A stretch of DNA of 64,000 bases from Acorus gramineus. Lineage: Eukaryota > Streptophyta > Magnoliopsida > Acorales > Acoraceae. Shown here one piece after another: positions 1 through 11,286 of the stretch (the first letter of the stretch is position 1; the number at the start of each line of letters is the position of its first letter). The stretch lies in assembly GCA_030737835.1 (NCBI GenBank), contig JAUJYN010000014.1:1464819-1528818 (forward strand). Reading direction: 5' to 3'. A program made the translations under genes and the position numbers. The notes beneath the pieces are model-generated. The model had not been told where the DNA came from, made no database searches, and saw only the letters and a list, made by a program, of their open reading frames with translations.

Positions 1-428
1 ATGAACACTCTCTTTTTTAATGTATTGTTTACTCTCAACACAATGAAATGGATACAATGTTCTTCCCATCTAAGGCACTCTTACTACCGAGAAATTTCTT
101 ACTAGCTGTCTTTTAGATTCATTAAGAAGTTGCTAGTGATTTATCACCGGTGCCCTCCCATATAAGCCTAGCTAATATAACTACTGAAATCTTTTTCAGA
201 TGTCCCATAACTACAATTAAATTAAAGTATCATGCAAAATATGTATAGTACTGCTAGCAAAGAATATGCTGGATCGTGTCCAAAAATTCCATAGTTATTC
301 TTAGAAATCAATATTATAGACACATGATACATTACAAACTACCCTTAATCCAATGTTCCTCTGGGAACAATTCCTATATAAATAGGAATAATTTTAATCA
401 CACATCATATCTAGTAGATGGAATATAC
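1..428 (-). other. PEPC intron 3, partial
   Basis: AT-rich sequence following the exon 3 splice donor (GTATATTC, read on the minus strand). No further PEPC coding sequence could be found here, so it is read as intron. Confidence 0.7.
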
Positions 429-2095
429 CTCCCTTTGTAGAGCCTCATCAAGTTCTTGCTTGTCATCTGGTGTGATGTCCTTAGCATACAATTGAGCTAA
501 GCAATTCCGTATCCTGCAAAATAAAAATGAAAATGAATCCCAATTATATAATTTTCATTCTAGATGATCCATAGGCATTACAAAATGATAAACTTTTGTT
601 AAATTGTAGACATTCAAAAAAGAAAATGAGCCAATGCCAAGGGAAAATATTATTTCATGGTTAATAAAGAAGAGCTCTTTTACAATTTTATAGCCCAAAT
701 CCATCATTAATGTATTCTCTATAGCAGACGATGACATGGTTGCAGCATGTATGCGTTATCTTCCTATCCATTTAGTTATTTATTTGTTTTTAATCTATTT
801 TTTTGGAAGATCTGCTACAAATTCATTGTAGCATACACTACTTGAGAATTTCAAAATCTGGGCATTAGAATTAGGAGAAGAACAAAATATGATACCTGTA
901 TCAAAAAACTAAATACATAACAAATACATCTAGAATGCTCAATAAAATTATTTGCTGCTTTGATGTTCAAAGACAAACATATTGAAATAGAAACGCGGAG
1001 ATCAAACCAAATTACTATACAAAATAAACCCCCAAAAAAGCAATGTTGATTAACAAACCTTCCATGCTTCTGAAGCAATGATCTCCTGACCGATTGGGTT
1101 GGATGAGCAGTGAGAACCAGATCAACAGTCTGATTCTTCAAGGCATCAAAGACTTCCGCAGGGGACTTCTTCATCTGTACAACAAGCCTCTTGAGGGTCT
1201 CCTCAATGTCTGACTCAGTTGTGGCATTTGCCTCATCAACAAAGTCTCCCTTCTTTATCTTGTTACGTCGGCGAAATGCGATCTGGACCTCCTCAGCAAG
1301 GTTGGCCAAGTTAAGCATGTGGGAGAACGAGCTAGTCACAACAATTGAATCACCAGGGTCCAAACTAGTAAGGACTTTTCCCAGCTCATCCAACTTCTTG
1401 GGATCATGCTTCCCCTCGTACTCAGCAGAAAGCTCATAACACTCTTGAACCTAACAAAAACCAAAGATTCAACCAAATCACAAAAAGGTGCATGGACTGA
1501 CAACGAGATATATATTCAGAATCAAGGCATCAAAGTGGATTTCCAAAACTATACTTATGCTACCCAGTTACAGTAATCAATGAAATAAGTAGCTGAGGTT
1601 GATGGAATAAAATATGCTTTTTAACATAAAAAAAGGAAAAAAAAAAAAAGATTTTCTCTGCATATTGGTGATAATCAATCAATTGTCCATAAATATGAAG
1701 AAATAGATTAAGAGATAATCCAAGCCTGAAAGACCGATTTCTATATTCTTCCTTTCAATCGTGTTCCCCCCATTGAGAAATCAATGATATACAATAATAC
1801 ATAACCAAAACCCCTTCCTTTTGATTCTATGAAACGGGGTTTTATCAAAATCCCAAAAAAAAAAAAAAATCAACAAATATACATATAAAGGAACAAAGAA
1901 GTTCATGAATTCCAAAAATTCAATATATACCGTCTCCCTGATTTCCTCGCCGTGCAAGTCCTGGAGGATGTCGAGGAACCTATCAAGAAGGAGCGCATCG
2001 TATTCGACAAGCTTGTCGTCCTCTGACACCTTCGCCGGCGCCAACAGCCTCAGTTGGGCGTCTATCGACGCCATTTTCTCCAACGACCGAGCCAT
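429..2095 (-). CDS. PPC: Plant-type phosphoenolpyruvate carboxylase, 5' part (exons 1-3), runs off left edge
   Basis: PEPC is a cytosolic enzyme that adds bicarbonate to phosphoenolpyruvate to make oxaloacetate. Three minus-strand exons are visible: 2095-1931, 1450-1059 and 513-429, with GT/AG borders and matching phases (0, 2, 0). The start at 2095 is chosen because it gives the usual short N terminus [16 protein letters not shown]; an in-frame ATG 15 bases upstream is the alternative. Ser10 lies in the E-K-x-x-SIDAQLR motif phosphorylated in plant-type PEPC, so this is not a bacterial-type PEPC. Exon 2 carries the conserved [17 protein letters not shown] segment with the catalytic His. Exon 3 ends at DEALQRE. 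Exon 4 is not seen in 1-428, so the third intron extends past the edge. The residue that separates C4 from C3 isoforms is not in the window. Nothing visible is broken. Confidence 0.95.
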
Positions 2096-2384
2096 CCCTC
2101 TCTCGTTCACTCTCTAGATCTCCTCCTCTGTATCAAAGTACGATCTTTTTTAAAAAAGGGGAAAAAAAAAAAAGCAGACCTTTAGAGAATGGCACGAGAA
2201 ACCCAAATCAAAGTGAAACAACACACGAGAGGGCTTCAGGAACCCTAGATTTGTCGGACGAAATTGGGCTCCAAAAAGGAGACCCAGAAGACCCCCGTGA
2301 GAGATCAGAAAAGGCAGAAATCGCGCAAATCACGAGAAAGGATGAGTTTATGTGATATTTTGAAATGAAAGGCGTCTAATGTAT

Positions 2385-2394
2385 TTTATTTATA
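2385..2394 (-). promoter_or_regulatory. Likely TATA box of the PEPC gene
   Basis: On the minus strand the sequence is TATAAATAAA, about 290 bases upstream of the chosen PEPC start codon. This leaves a leader of roughly 260 bases, a plausible length. The region between holds no upstream gene. Assignment rests on position and consensus only. Confidence 0.55.
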
Positions 2395-2399
2395 GTGTC

Positions 2400-3227
2400 A
2401 TGGGAGTGGACTTTGTTCGGGGTTTTTTTTTTTTTTTTTCGATTCTGTTTGTATGACCGGCTTGATTCGCTGCACATCAAAGATAGATAGAAAAAAAGAA
2501 GACCCCCGTCGAATATGCCTCAATGGATGCTTTTTTTTTTTTTTTTTTTTTGTCTTTTTGTTGTTTTTTATTTTATTCTAATTTTATTATATATTATAAA
2601 TATTCACTTTTTATTTTTATTTTTTTAATCATATTATTAATTATTTTTTCTTAAAATGACTCATTTTTAAAAACTCATTTTAATTAATTTCCTCTAAAAT
2701 GATCATGTATCTTTTTGGCAGATCCTGTATCAATCTCATCACCATTTTTGAGTCATTAGAAAAGTTTATGAAGTTTTTTTTTAAAAAAAAAAAATATTAG
2801 ACTTAATCATATTCATCAATCAAAATTAATCAAAATTTAGATCTCATATATTTTCATTTTTTTTTAAATAATAAACATTATCTAATGAGGTATATGTTTT
2901 GATAAAAAATGTATATCATTTCATTTCGAGTTGAATAAATCCATTTTAGTAAATGTAATAAAATATTTAATGTGGTATATATAACATCTAACGAGATATA
3001 TGTTTCACTGGACTGTGTTTTGGACTGAAAAAAAAAAATTAAGTGTAACAACACTTTTTTTTTTTTTACACCAAAAATAGAAAAGTATTTTTTTTTTGTT
3101 AATTTTTTGTAGCCAGGGGGTGCTATTTGAAGGGGAAAAAAACTGATTTTTAAGTGTGTGGTTATGAGTCAGTTGGGTACGGGTTGGTTTGGCATAAATT
3201 TTGTTTAAGCTAGAGTGAGTCACTAGC
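2400..3227. other. AT-rich intergenic stretch upstream of PEPC
   Basis: Poly-T/poly-A runs and low-complexity AT DNA. No coding region or recognisable element was found. Confidence 0.6.
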
Positions 3228-3385
3228 CTGTTTGGTTGACAAGTGGGATTGAGATTCTCTGAATCCTGGGATTCTAAATCCAGGTGGATTGGGATTGTGA
3301 ATCATGTCAATAAAGAACCTGATTTAAAAAACAGGATTGAGATTCTCAATCTCAATAATGTGTTTGGTAATGCATGGATTACAAT
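3228..3385. mobile_element. MITE-like hairpin repeat (GGATTGGGATTG family)
   Basis: Begins with CCTGTTTGG and contains several inverted copies of GGGATTGAGATTC / AATCCCAATCC. A second, diverged member lies at 17610-17830 on the other strand. The right side runs directly into a (TA)n tract. Superfamily unclear; ends are approximate. Confidence 0.4.
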
Positions 3386-3470
3386 ATAAAAAATATATAT
3401 TTCTAAAAATACTATATATATAATATATATATTTTATATATATATATATTATATATATATAATATATATA
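3386..3470. repeat. (TA)n tract at left end of foldback element
   Basis: Almost pure TA/AT dinucleotides. The matching right end of the foldback element at 6398 also meets a (TA)n tract, so the element appears to sit inside a TA microsatellite. Confidence 0.8.
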
Positions 3471-3589
3471 GGGAGACGATGGGGTGCGGTCGTGCGACCG
3501 TGCACCCCATCGTGCGCCCAAAGTCTCAGCCGTCCGATCGCTGATCTCGCGATCGGACGGCTGTCGTTGTTATTTGTTAAAAAAAAAAA

Positions 3590-3902
3590 AAAAAACCTCT
3601 CGACCCCCCAAAGTCTCTCCACCTTCTCTCTCCTCTCATTCTTTCTCTTCTACTCGAGCTACTCGAAACAACAACAGCAGAGAGAAGAGCCAAAAAAAAA
3701 AAAAAAAAAACCCTCTCAAACCCTGTTGTTTTCCTTCTCTCCTCCTCTCACAAAACTCCTCCCTCGGCTCCATCTTCGCCTCCACACGAACGCGCCCCCC
3801 CCTCTCCGGCACTCCTTCTCCACCACCTCGTCACCATCACCGTCCGGCACCTCGTCGCCGTCACCGACCCCGCACCGTCATCGTCCCCGTAAAACATTCA
3901 AT
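3590..3902 (+). pseudogene. Captured leader/first-exon-like segment
   Basis: Pyrimidine-rich, then GC-rich sequence (cCCaCCtcgtcacc style, 3720-3895) that switches abruptly to AT-rich intron-like DNA after a good splice donor GTAAGT at 3903-3908. An ATG overlaps the donor. It looks like the 5' end of a cellular gene, but the gene was not recognised. The long open frames through it are proline/serine low-complexity and are not called as protein. The same segment recurs inverted in the right arm, ending near 5966. Confidence 0.5.
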
Positions 3903-4489
3903 GTAAGTATTTTCTTTAACTTGCCTTTGTATCCAATTATTTAGGTATAGGGTTTTCATTTGTTCTATTATTTGATTATTTAGGGTTTTTTTTTGTTTTG
4001 GCTTTGAAGAGGAACCCAAATCTTGTTGATGTTCGTTATCTTTAAAAACTGAAAAACTGAAAACCCAGATAAAGTTCTCCCAACAAAAAAAAAAAAAAAC
4101 TTAAAAGATTGTGGCTATGTGAATCTCTAACACCTATATGTGCCCAACAAAAGCTGATCTTCTGAAATCTTATATGGTTGGGTTCTCAAAACAACACAAG
4201 CTTTTTTTGCCTTTTTTTTCCCTTTCTGAGAGACTCAAAATATCAGACATTTACATTGCATGTTTGGATCTTTAGAAGACAAAACATATTGGAATCTCTG
4301 CACTAAAAAGCAAATCTTTTTTTTTTCTCCTACCACTTCAAATAATTTTTTCCCCTGCCTAGTTAAAGAGGGAGGATGATTACATAATGTTGGTAGGATT
4401 GATGAAGGTGATGAGCATGTATAAGCCATTTGATATTCAAGTTGTAATAAAAACGAAGGAAAGGAAAGATGCTTAATATCTTTCTGCAG

Positions 4490-4592
4490 GCAAAGGGTAT
4501 GAATTATTTTCATAGACGCAATCCCCCAATCAATCGTTCATCGGGATTTGAAATCACCAAATCTGTTGGTCGAGAAAAAATATACCGTAAAA
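4490..4592 (+). pseudogene. Captured exon of a Raf-like MAPKKK (CTR1/EDR1 type), frameshifted
   Basis: Preceded by a splice acceptor (TTTCTGCAG, 4481-4489) and followed by a donor (GTAAGA from 4593). It encodes AKGMNYFHRRNPPI, then VHRDLKSPNLLVEKKYTVK, the catalytic-loop exon of plant Raf-like MAPKKK kinases with the HRDLKSPN motif. A direct duplication of four bases (AATC) between the two halves shifts the frame; without it the exon would be 99 bases, 33 codons. No upstream or downstream kinase exon was recognised in the arm. Not functional as protein. Confidence 0.85.
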
Positions 4593-4978
4593 GTAAGAAC
4601 ATAAACACATATTACTTTTGAATAATTCAATCTTTACCAGATTTCCTTAAAATGGTTTCCATTGCTATTCCTCCATCTTTGTCCATATTGTTTCCATGAA
4701 ATGATTTTGTCCTACATTTTTGTTTGTGTTGCTATGTGTTAAACGAGGTTGTGAGCAACCTGTCGGACCTTGCGTGTGTGCATGAGTGAATTAGAACAAC
4801 ATCATTTCACTATTATAATGAACATGAGTCAAATCATTGTGAAGATTGTAGATAAACGAGGTATGCTAATAGGATATTGGGTTTTCCCTTATAAGAATCA
4901 TGATACATTATAGAAACTTCTTATAAAGGCATATTAACAATGTAAATGAACACGTTCTATGTGCTCACATGGGGATCC

Positions 4979-6397
4979 AGGGAAAACCCAATATCCTATT
5001 AGCATACCTCGTTTATCTACAATCTTCACAATGATTTGACTCATGTTCATTATAATAGTGAAATGATGTTGTTCTAATTCACTCATGCACACACGCAAGG
5101 TCCGACAGGTTGCTCACAACCTCGTTTAACACATAGCAACACAAACAAAAATGTAGGACAAAATCATTTCATGGAAACAATATGGACAAAGATGGAGGAA
5201 TAGCAATGGAAACCATTTTAAGGAAATCTGGTAAAGATTGAATTATTCAAAAGTAATATGTGTTTATGTTCTTACTTTTACGGTATATTTTTTCTCGACC
5301 AACAGATTTGGTGATTTCAAATCCCGATGAACGATTGATTGGGGGATTGCGTCTATGAAAATAATTCATACCCTTTGCCTGCAGAAAGATATTAAGCATC
5401 TTTCCTTTCCTTCGTTTTTATTACAACTTGAATATCAAATGGCTTATACATGCTCATCACCTTCATCAATCCTACCAACATTATGTAATCATCCTCCCTC
5501 TTTAACTAGGCAGGGGAAAAAATTATTTGAAGTGGTAGGGAAAAAAAAAAGATTTGGTTTTTAGTGCAGAGATTCCAATATGTTTTGTCTTCTAAAGATC
5601 CAAACATGCAATGTAAATGTATGATATTTTGAGTCTCTCAGAAAGGGAAAAAAAAAGGCAAAAAAAGCTTGTGTTGTTTTGAGAACCCAACCATATAAGA
5701 TTTCAGAAGATCAGCTTTTGTTGGGCACATATAGGTGTTAGAGATTCACAGAGCCACAATCTTTTAAGTTTTTTTTTTTTTTGTTGGGAGAACTTTATCT
5801 GGGTTTTCATTTTTTCAGTTTTTAAAGATAACCAACATCAACAAGATTTGGGTTCCTCTTCAAAGCCAAAACAAAAAAAACCCTAAATAATCAAATAATA
5901 GAACAAATGAAAACCCTATACCTAAATAATTGGATACAAAGGCAAGTTAAAGAAAATACTTACATTGAATGTTTTACGGGGACGATGACGGTGCGGGGTC
6001 GGTGACGGCGACGAGGTGCCGGACGGTGATGGTGACGAGGTGGTGGAGAAGGAGTGCCGGAGAGGGGGGGGCGCGTTCGTGTGGAGGCGAAGATGGAGCC
6101 GAGGGAGGAGTTTTGTGAGGAGGAGGAGGAGAGAAGGAAAACAACAGGGTTTTGAGAGGGTTTTTTTTTTTTTTTTTTGGCTCTCTCTGCTGTTGTTGTT
6201 TCGAGTAGCTCGAGTAGAAGAGAAAGAATGAGAGGAGAGAGAAGGTGGAGAGACTTTGGGGGTGGGTCGAGAGGTTTTTTTTTTTTTTTAACAAATAACA
6301 ACGACAGCCGTCCGATCGCGAGATCAGCGATCGGACGGCTGAGACTTTGGGCGCACGATGGGGTGCACGGTCGCACGACCGCACCCCATCAGTCCCC
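4979..6397 (-). repeat. Right arm of foldback element
   Basis: Reverse complement of 3471-4889 with a few substitutions and small homopolymer length differences. These differences argue against a simple assembly fold-over, which would give identical arms. Confidence 0.9.
5276..5378 (-). pseudogene. Second, inverted copy of the captured MAPKKK exon
   Basis: Mirror copy of 4490-4592 in the right arm, with the same splice borders and the same four-base AATC duplication. Sharing of the duplication shows that it predates, or was copied during, arm formation. Confidence 0.85.
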
Positions 6398-6409
6398 TAT
6401 ATATATATA

Positions 6410-6462
<53 letters not shown>

Positions 6463-6907
6463 AGCAAGTTAGTTATAATATCATAGCAAACAAGTTATAA
6501 TAGTAATATAATATATATTCTTTATATATATAATAACAAATTAGTTATGATAAATTATATGAATCACATATCATCCAATCAATAGGTTATGAAAGCTTTT
6601 CTATTTATATATTATATAAATAAAGTAAATCAAGAAGATTTATGAACGTGTGCATCACAATTAATGCTTGAATATATATATGTGTATATATGTATATCTT
6701 TAAATATATTTATATTCTTTATTTAAATTTATATTATATTATATTATATTTTATATATACATATATTTATATTACATATATTATGTTTTATATATATTAT
6801 ATATATATGTATGTATGTATATTTTTTAATATATTTAAATATATATTATATTAAATATATATATACATATATTTATATTAAATATGTTATGTTATATAAT
6901 ATATATA
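6398..6907. repeat. (TA)n-rich and variant AT microsatellite block
   Basis: Long TA runs with interspersed TATATG/TATTAA variants between the foldback element and the MULE. No coding potential. Confidence 0.75.
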
Positions 6908-6966
6908 TCAATAATGATTCCCAAGCCCCAAATTCACAGGCCCCAAATCAGGCCCCATGACATGGC
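6908..6966 (+). repeat. MULE left terminal inverted repeat
   Basis: Contains AGCCCCA at 6924, GGCCCCA at 6939 and GGCCCCA at 6951, a spacing of 12-15 bases. It matches the reverse complement of 17225-17283 imperfectly but with the same motif order. Confidence 0.7.
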
Positions 6967-7691
6967 ATACACACATTGTCCATAATACCCTTTTTTTTTT
7001 GGGGGGATCAATAGACGGTTACACATTGATCCGACTATTGGGGGATCACAATTGATTAACATTCTAACCGCATATTGGGGGAGATTTACAACTGCCGATC
7101 ATTTAGGTTTGTATTTGCAGATCATCGTCAACCAAATCATATCAAAACCGATTGAATATTGTGAAACCATCGTAGCTCTATAGGAATTTTTAATGGACGT
7201 GGATCTTCAATCAACGCCTACTCGATCTGGTATGTGATCTTCAATCAACGTTTTTAATGGAGGTGGATCTTCAATTCGTATTCGATTTGGAATGAAAATA
7301 ACATTCGAAATTAAATTTAAATCAAAATTGATTTGAATACGGTGAAACCATTGTAGAAGTTCGAAAACATTGTTTGTTATTTATGGAGTTGAATCTCCAA
7401 TCAACGCCTTCTGGATCTGGTTTTTTGTGAATTGTTTTCATCATATCTTGAGTTTTTGGATTGAAAATAACATTCGAGTTTTAAATTAAATTTATGATGA
7501 TCAATTTTTCAATATATGTTACATGTACCAACTAAGAGTAATGAATCTCGTTTATTTGTTGATCGTTATTCCATCTTTTTATTAGGTTTCGATATATTTT
7601 CATATTTGTTACTTTGATATCGTTACATTTAATACATAATGGTGTGTGTGATGTTAATATTTCAATTCTCATCTTGAATACACGTTTTCGA
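6967..7691 (+). repeat. MULE subterminal region with short dispersed repeats
   Basis: Holds several diverged copies of a unit with GGATCTTCAATCAACG (about 7200, 7230, 7390) and of the segment GATTGAATAYxGTGAAACCAT. No coding region recognised. It probably includes the transposase promoter and leader. Confidence 0.5.
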
Positions 7692-8368
7692 TTTTTGTTA
7701 CATTCATAAATGTAACAATCACTCATGCCTGCATTTTTTTCAACTATGCAAACAATGTTATATGTAATTGTAACAATGAAGTTTATAATGTTGCAGGGGA
7801 TATCTAACATGTAGTAGTCACTGTGTACTGCCTTTCATTAAACATTTGAATTTAAATTATGCATAAATGTAACAATGAAGTAGATACTTTTGCAGGGGAA
7901 TCTGTTACATTTTCTGTTTTTGTTACATTCATAAATGCAACAATCACTCATGTACTGCATTTTTTTCAACTATGCAAACAATGTTATATGTAATTGTAAC
8001 AATGAAGTTTATAATGTTGCAGGGGATATCTAACATGTAGTAGTCACTGTGTACTGCATTTCATTAAACATTTGAAATTAAATTATGCATAAATGTAACA
8101 ATGAAGTAGATACTTTTGCAGGGGAATCTGTTACATTTTCTGTTTTTGTTACATTCATAAATGTAACAATCACTCATGTACTGCATTTTTTTCAACTATG
8201 CAAACAATGTTATATGTAATTGTAACAATGAAGTTTATAATGTTGCAGGGGATATCTAACATGTAGTAGTCACTGTGTACTGCATTTCATTAAACATTTG
8301 AATTTAAATTATGCATAAATGTAACAATGAAGTAGATACTTTTGCAGGGGAATCTGTTACATTTTCTT
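7692..8368 (+). repeat. Three tandem 226-bp repeats at the 5' side of the transposase gene
   Basis: Copies start near 7692, 7917 and 8143 (anchor GTTACATTCATAAATG). Each contains two acceptor-like sites, AATGTTGCAGGGG and ACTTTTGCAGGGG, and several TGTAAC motifs. The third copy runs into the transposase reading frame, so the first codons called at 8311 lie inside the repeat. Confidence 0.85.
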
Positions 8369-10612
8369 TGGAAGGCAGTGCAATAGAAGGTGAAATCGAT
8401 GTTTCTGATGAGCAAAGCACTGAAGTTATTGTCCCAAGTGTTGGAATGTCATTTTGCTCGGAAAATGATGTTAGGATGTTTTATAAAAACTTTGCTCGCA
8501 GTGAAGGTTTTGGCGTTGCGAAGATTCACGGTAAAAAGGATGACAATGGGCGACAAAGATTTTTTTCACTTGCATGTTGTCGGAATGGGAAGCATGTTTC
8601 CACAGGGAGGAATGTTTTCAGTGGTAGGTCATCGATCAAGTCTGGGTGCGGAGCTAGGATAAACATTAATGTGAAGGATGGAGAATTGTTTGTTATTTCA
8701 AAGGTTGTCTTAGGTCATAACCATCATTTGAGTCCACTTAAGTCACGGCATTTTGCTTGCCATAGGGAAATTGATCCTTTTTCAAAAAGAGTGCTGGATA
8801 TAAATGACCAAGCAGGGATCAGAACATCAAAAAGTTTTAATTCACTTGTTATTAAAGCCGGGGGATACGATTGCATATCATATGAGGAGAGAGATGCAAG
8901 GAATTACTTGTCTAAAACTAGAATCGGAAGGCTTGGTGGAGGCGATGCACAAGCTGTTTGTGATTATTTTGTGCGCATGCAAAAGCGAAATCCAAATTTT
9001 TTTCATGCTATTGATTTTGATGAGAATTTCAGAGTAAGAAATATTTTTTGGGCTGACGCGAGATCACGAGCATTATATGAGTCATTTTCAGATGTTATTT
9101 CATTTGACTCAACATATTTGACGAACAAGTATGATATGCCATTTGCACCTTTTGTTGGTGTAAATCATCATGGACAATCGGTCTTGTTTGGATGTGGTCT
9201 ATTATCCAACGAAAATACTGCAACATATGTGTGGCTATTCAAAGCATGGTTGGAGTGCATGTATGGACGTATGCCAAATGCTATAGTGACTGACCAATGC
9301 AAGGCCATACAAGGGGCTGTGTTAGAGGTTTTTCCTCATTCTCGCCACAGATTGTGCCTGTGGCATATCATGAAGAAGATTCCTGAGAAACTGGGCAGGT
9401 TTGTTATTTTACTTGTTTTTTTTGTTACATTTATTTTATTATTGTTACATTTCACGTCATGTTATTAGCAGTGCAATATTTATTGTCATTTGATTGCAGA
9501 TGAAGTTCTACATATTTATAATGGTTTCAATTAATTTCTCGATATATTTTTGCAGTTGCAAGAGTTATGATGTTATTAAGAAATGCTTGAAGGCAATAGT
9601 TTACGAGTCTTTAACTGCTGATGTTTTCGACAAGCAGTGGATGGAAATGATTTTGGATCATGGTCTGAGCAACAATGTCTGGCTCACATGTCTATTCAAC
9701 GACCGAACAAGATGGGCTCCTGTATACGTTAAAGAAACCTTTTGGGCTGGTATGTCAACTACTCAGAGAAGTGAAAGTATGAATGCTTTTTTTGATGACT
9801 ATGTGAACTCAAAAACGACTTTGAAGCAATTTGTGGAACAATACGATAATGCACTCAGAAGTAAGGTTGAGAAGGAAGAAAGGGCTGACTTTCAATCAGT
9901 TAACTCAAGCATTCCATTGCTTACTGATTTTGGGTTTGAGAGGCAGTTTGAAGAAGCATATACACATGATATGTTTAGGAAATTTCAGAATGAAATCAAG
10001 GGGTTGATTTTTTGCAATTTGGTAGAAGTTTCGGATTTAGATGGCGTGAGAGCTTTTGTTGTCACTGATGTTTCAAAAGGCAAAGATGGAGCAACAAAGA
10101 AAATAGCTTATGAGGTTAAGTTTGATGAATTGAAACAGGAGTTTCGATGTGTTTGTTGTCTATTTGAGTTCATGGGTATCATATGTAGGCATTGTATTAA
10201 AGTTTTGATACATTCAAACACGAGTGTAGTTTCTTCATATTACATTATGGATCGCTGGCGGAAGGGCATCAAAAGAATTCATAATGCTTTGAAGAATTGT
10301 TATTTGGACAACATGTCAAATGATCACATGTCGAGGCATAATGAATTATATTCCAAATTTTCATATGTTGTGGAAGCTGCAGTTGTATCTGAAGAAAAAT
10401 ATGTCTTCTGTACACAATACATGGATTCTTTGCAGGAATCTTTGTTGCATTTTTCATCTGCGAATGCTAACTGTAGTTCTGTTGGCGTAACACCATCGCC
10501 GGTTAGATGTGTACATTCACCTAAAAAAGTTCGAAGCAAAGGGCGACCACCGACAAAAAGGAAGGCAGCAAAGGTTTACAGGCCGAAGACTAAGCACGTG
10601 AAGAATACATAA
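8311..10612 (+). CDS. FAR1/MURA-type MULE transposase (two exons)
   Basis: Exon 1 is 8311-9398 and exon 2 is 9556-10612, joined at AG|GTTTGT and TTTTTGCAG|T with matching phase, giving about 714 residues. Domains: FAR1 WRKY-GCM1-type zinc DNA-binding region (residues ~46-143, with C90, C113, H136, H138); MULE DDE core with D266 (SFDST), D328 (VTDQ) and the C349..H352 pair; E436 in the RSES motif is a candidate third acid; SWIM zinc finger C561xC563..C573xH575; basic AT-hook-like tail GRPPTKRK. The frame is open throughout. The start is uncertain because it lies in the 226-bp repeat; translation could begin at an upstream exon joined at 8347, or at the internal Met46. It probably cuts and inserts the host element. 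Confidence 0.85.
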
Positions 10613-11286
10613 AGCAATGTGCAGATCGATACATAAGTGATTTGTTCTGACTCAATTGATTTTCTTTTTATATTTTTCAGGTTTAATTTCCACAATAATG
10701 TAACAATGTATCAGTCTTGGGTTGTTGTTACATTTGAAGATGTAACAAATATTAATTCATTGACAGTGTGTACTTGTATTACATTCGAGTTATTAATTGA
10801 TTGTATCAGAGACATCTGTCCCTTTTGAAATTCATATTGATGCATAAGTGAAGTCTGTTTTGCAGTTGCTTGATTTAATATTCAATATTATGTTATAATA
10901 TGAATCATTTGGGTTTTTTGTTACATTTAGAAAATGTAACAATTTTAATGATATGTAACAGTGTGTATTTGTGTTGTGTGTACCTGTATTACAATCGAGT
11001 TATTAACTGATTGCATCAGAGACATCTGTCACATTTTTAAATTCATATTGTTGCATAAGTGATTTATGTTTTGTAGATTCCAGATTTAATATTCAATATT
11101 ATGTTGTACTTTGAACCACTCTGAGTTTTTTGTTACATAGAGAAATGTAACAATTTTAATCATATGTAACAGGGTCTATCCCTAAAACAATCAAATCAAT
11201 AGTTGGTTGCATTAGAAGTATCTGTCACAATTTAACCATTGTAATTACCCAATAGTAATTAGAGGTATCTGTCCCTTTTGAAATTC
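10613..11286. repeat. Diverged ~200-bp repeats between the two MULE genes
   Basis: Three related units are marked by ATCAGAGACATCTGTC-like sequence near 10804, 11014 and 11210, interleaved with TGTAAC/GTTACA motifs. They fill the space between the convergent genes. No coding function seen. Confidence 0.6.

Larger units (their letters stand above)
3471..4889 (+). repeat. Left arm of foldback element
   Basis: Pairs with 4979-6397 over its full length. Outer part: two short palindromes (3481-3509 and 3528-3563), pyrimidine-rich leader-like DNA and poly-A runs. Inner part: AT-rich intron-like DNA around the kinase exon. Confidence 0.9.
3471..6397. mobile_element. Foldback element with 1.4-kb inverted arms and captured gene fragments
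   Basis: Two arms of 1,419 bases each, nearly identical by eye, face each other around an 89-base spacer (4890-4978). Outer ends are GGGAGACGATGGGGTGCGG (left) and its near complement CCGCACCCCATCAGTCCCC (right), both bordered by (TA)n. The arms contain GC-rich, exon-like DNA with splice signals, including one exon of a Raf-like MAPKKK. This is the behaviour known from Pack-MULEs and other gene-capturing DNA elements, but no transposase and no clear 9-bp target duplication is seen, because the target is simple TA repeat. The class therefore stays open. Confidence 0.85.

Noticed and set aside
3484-3944. Open frames of 140-150 codons in the foldback arms
   Set aside because: Pro/Ser/Lys low complexity, open in several phases at once and interrupted by poly-A; read as leader-like DNA, not protein.
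4235-4513. 92-codon minus-strand frame in the left arm (and its mirror at 5355-5564)
   Set aside because: It lies opposite the intron and kinase exon and has no recognisable domain.
3471-6397. Assembly artefact (fold-over) as the whole explanation
   Set aside because: The arms differ at several bases and homopolymers and the spacer is unique; still worth a read-level check.
6398-6907. Centromere or telomere satellite
   Set aside because: Plain TA microsatellite without a higher-order unit.
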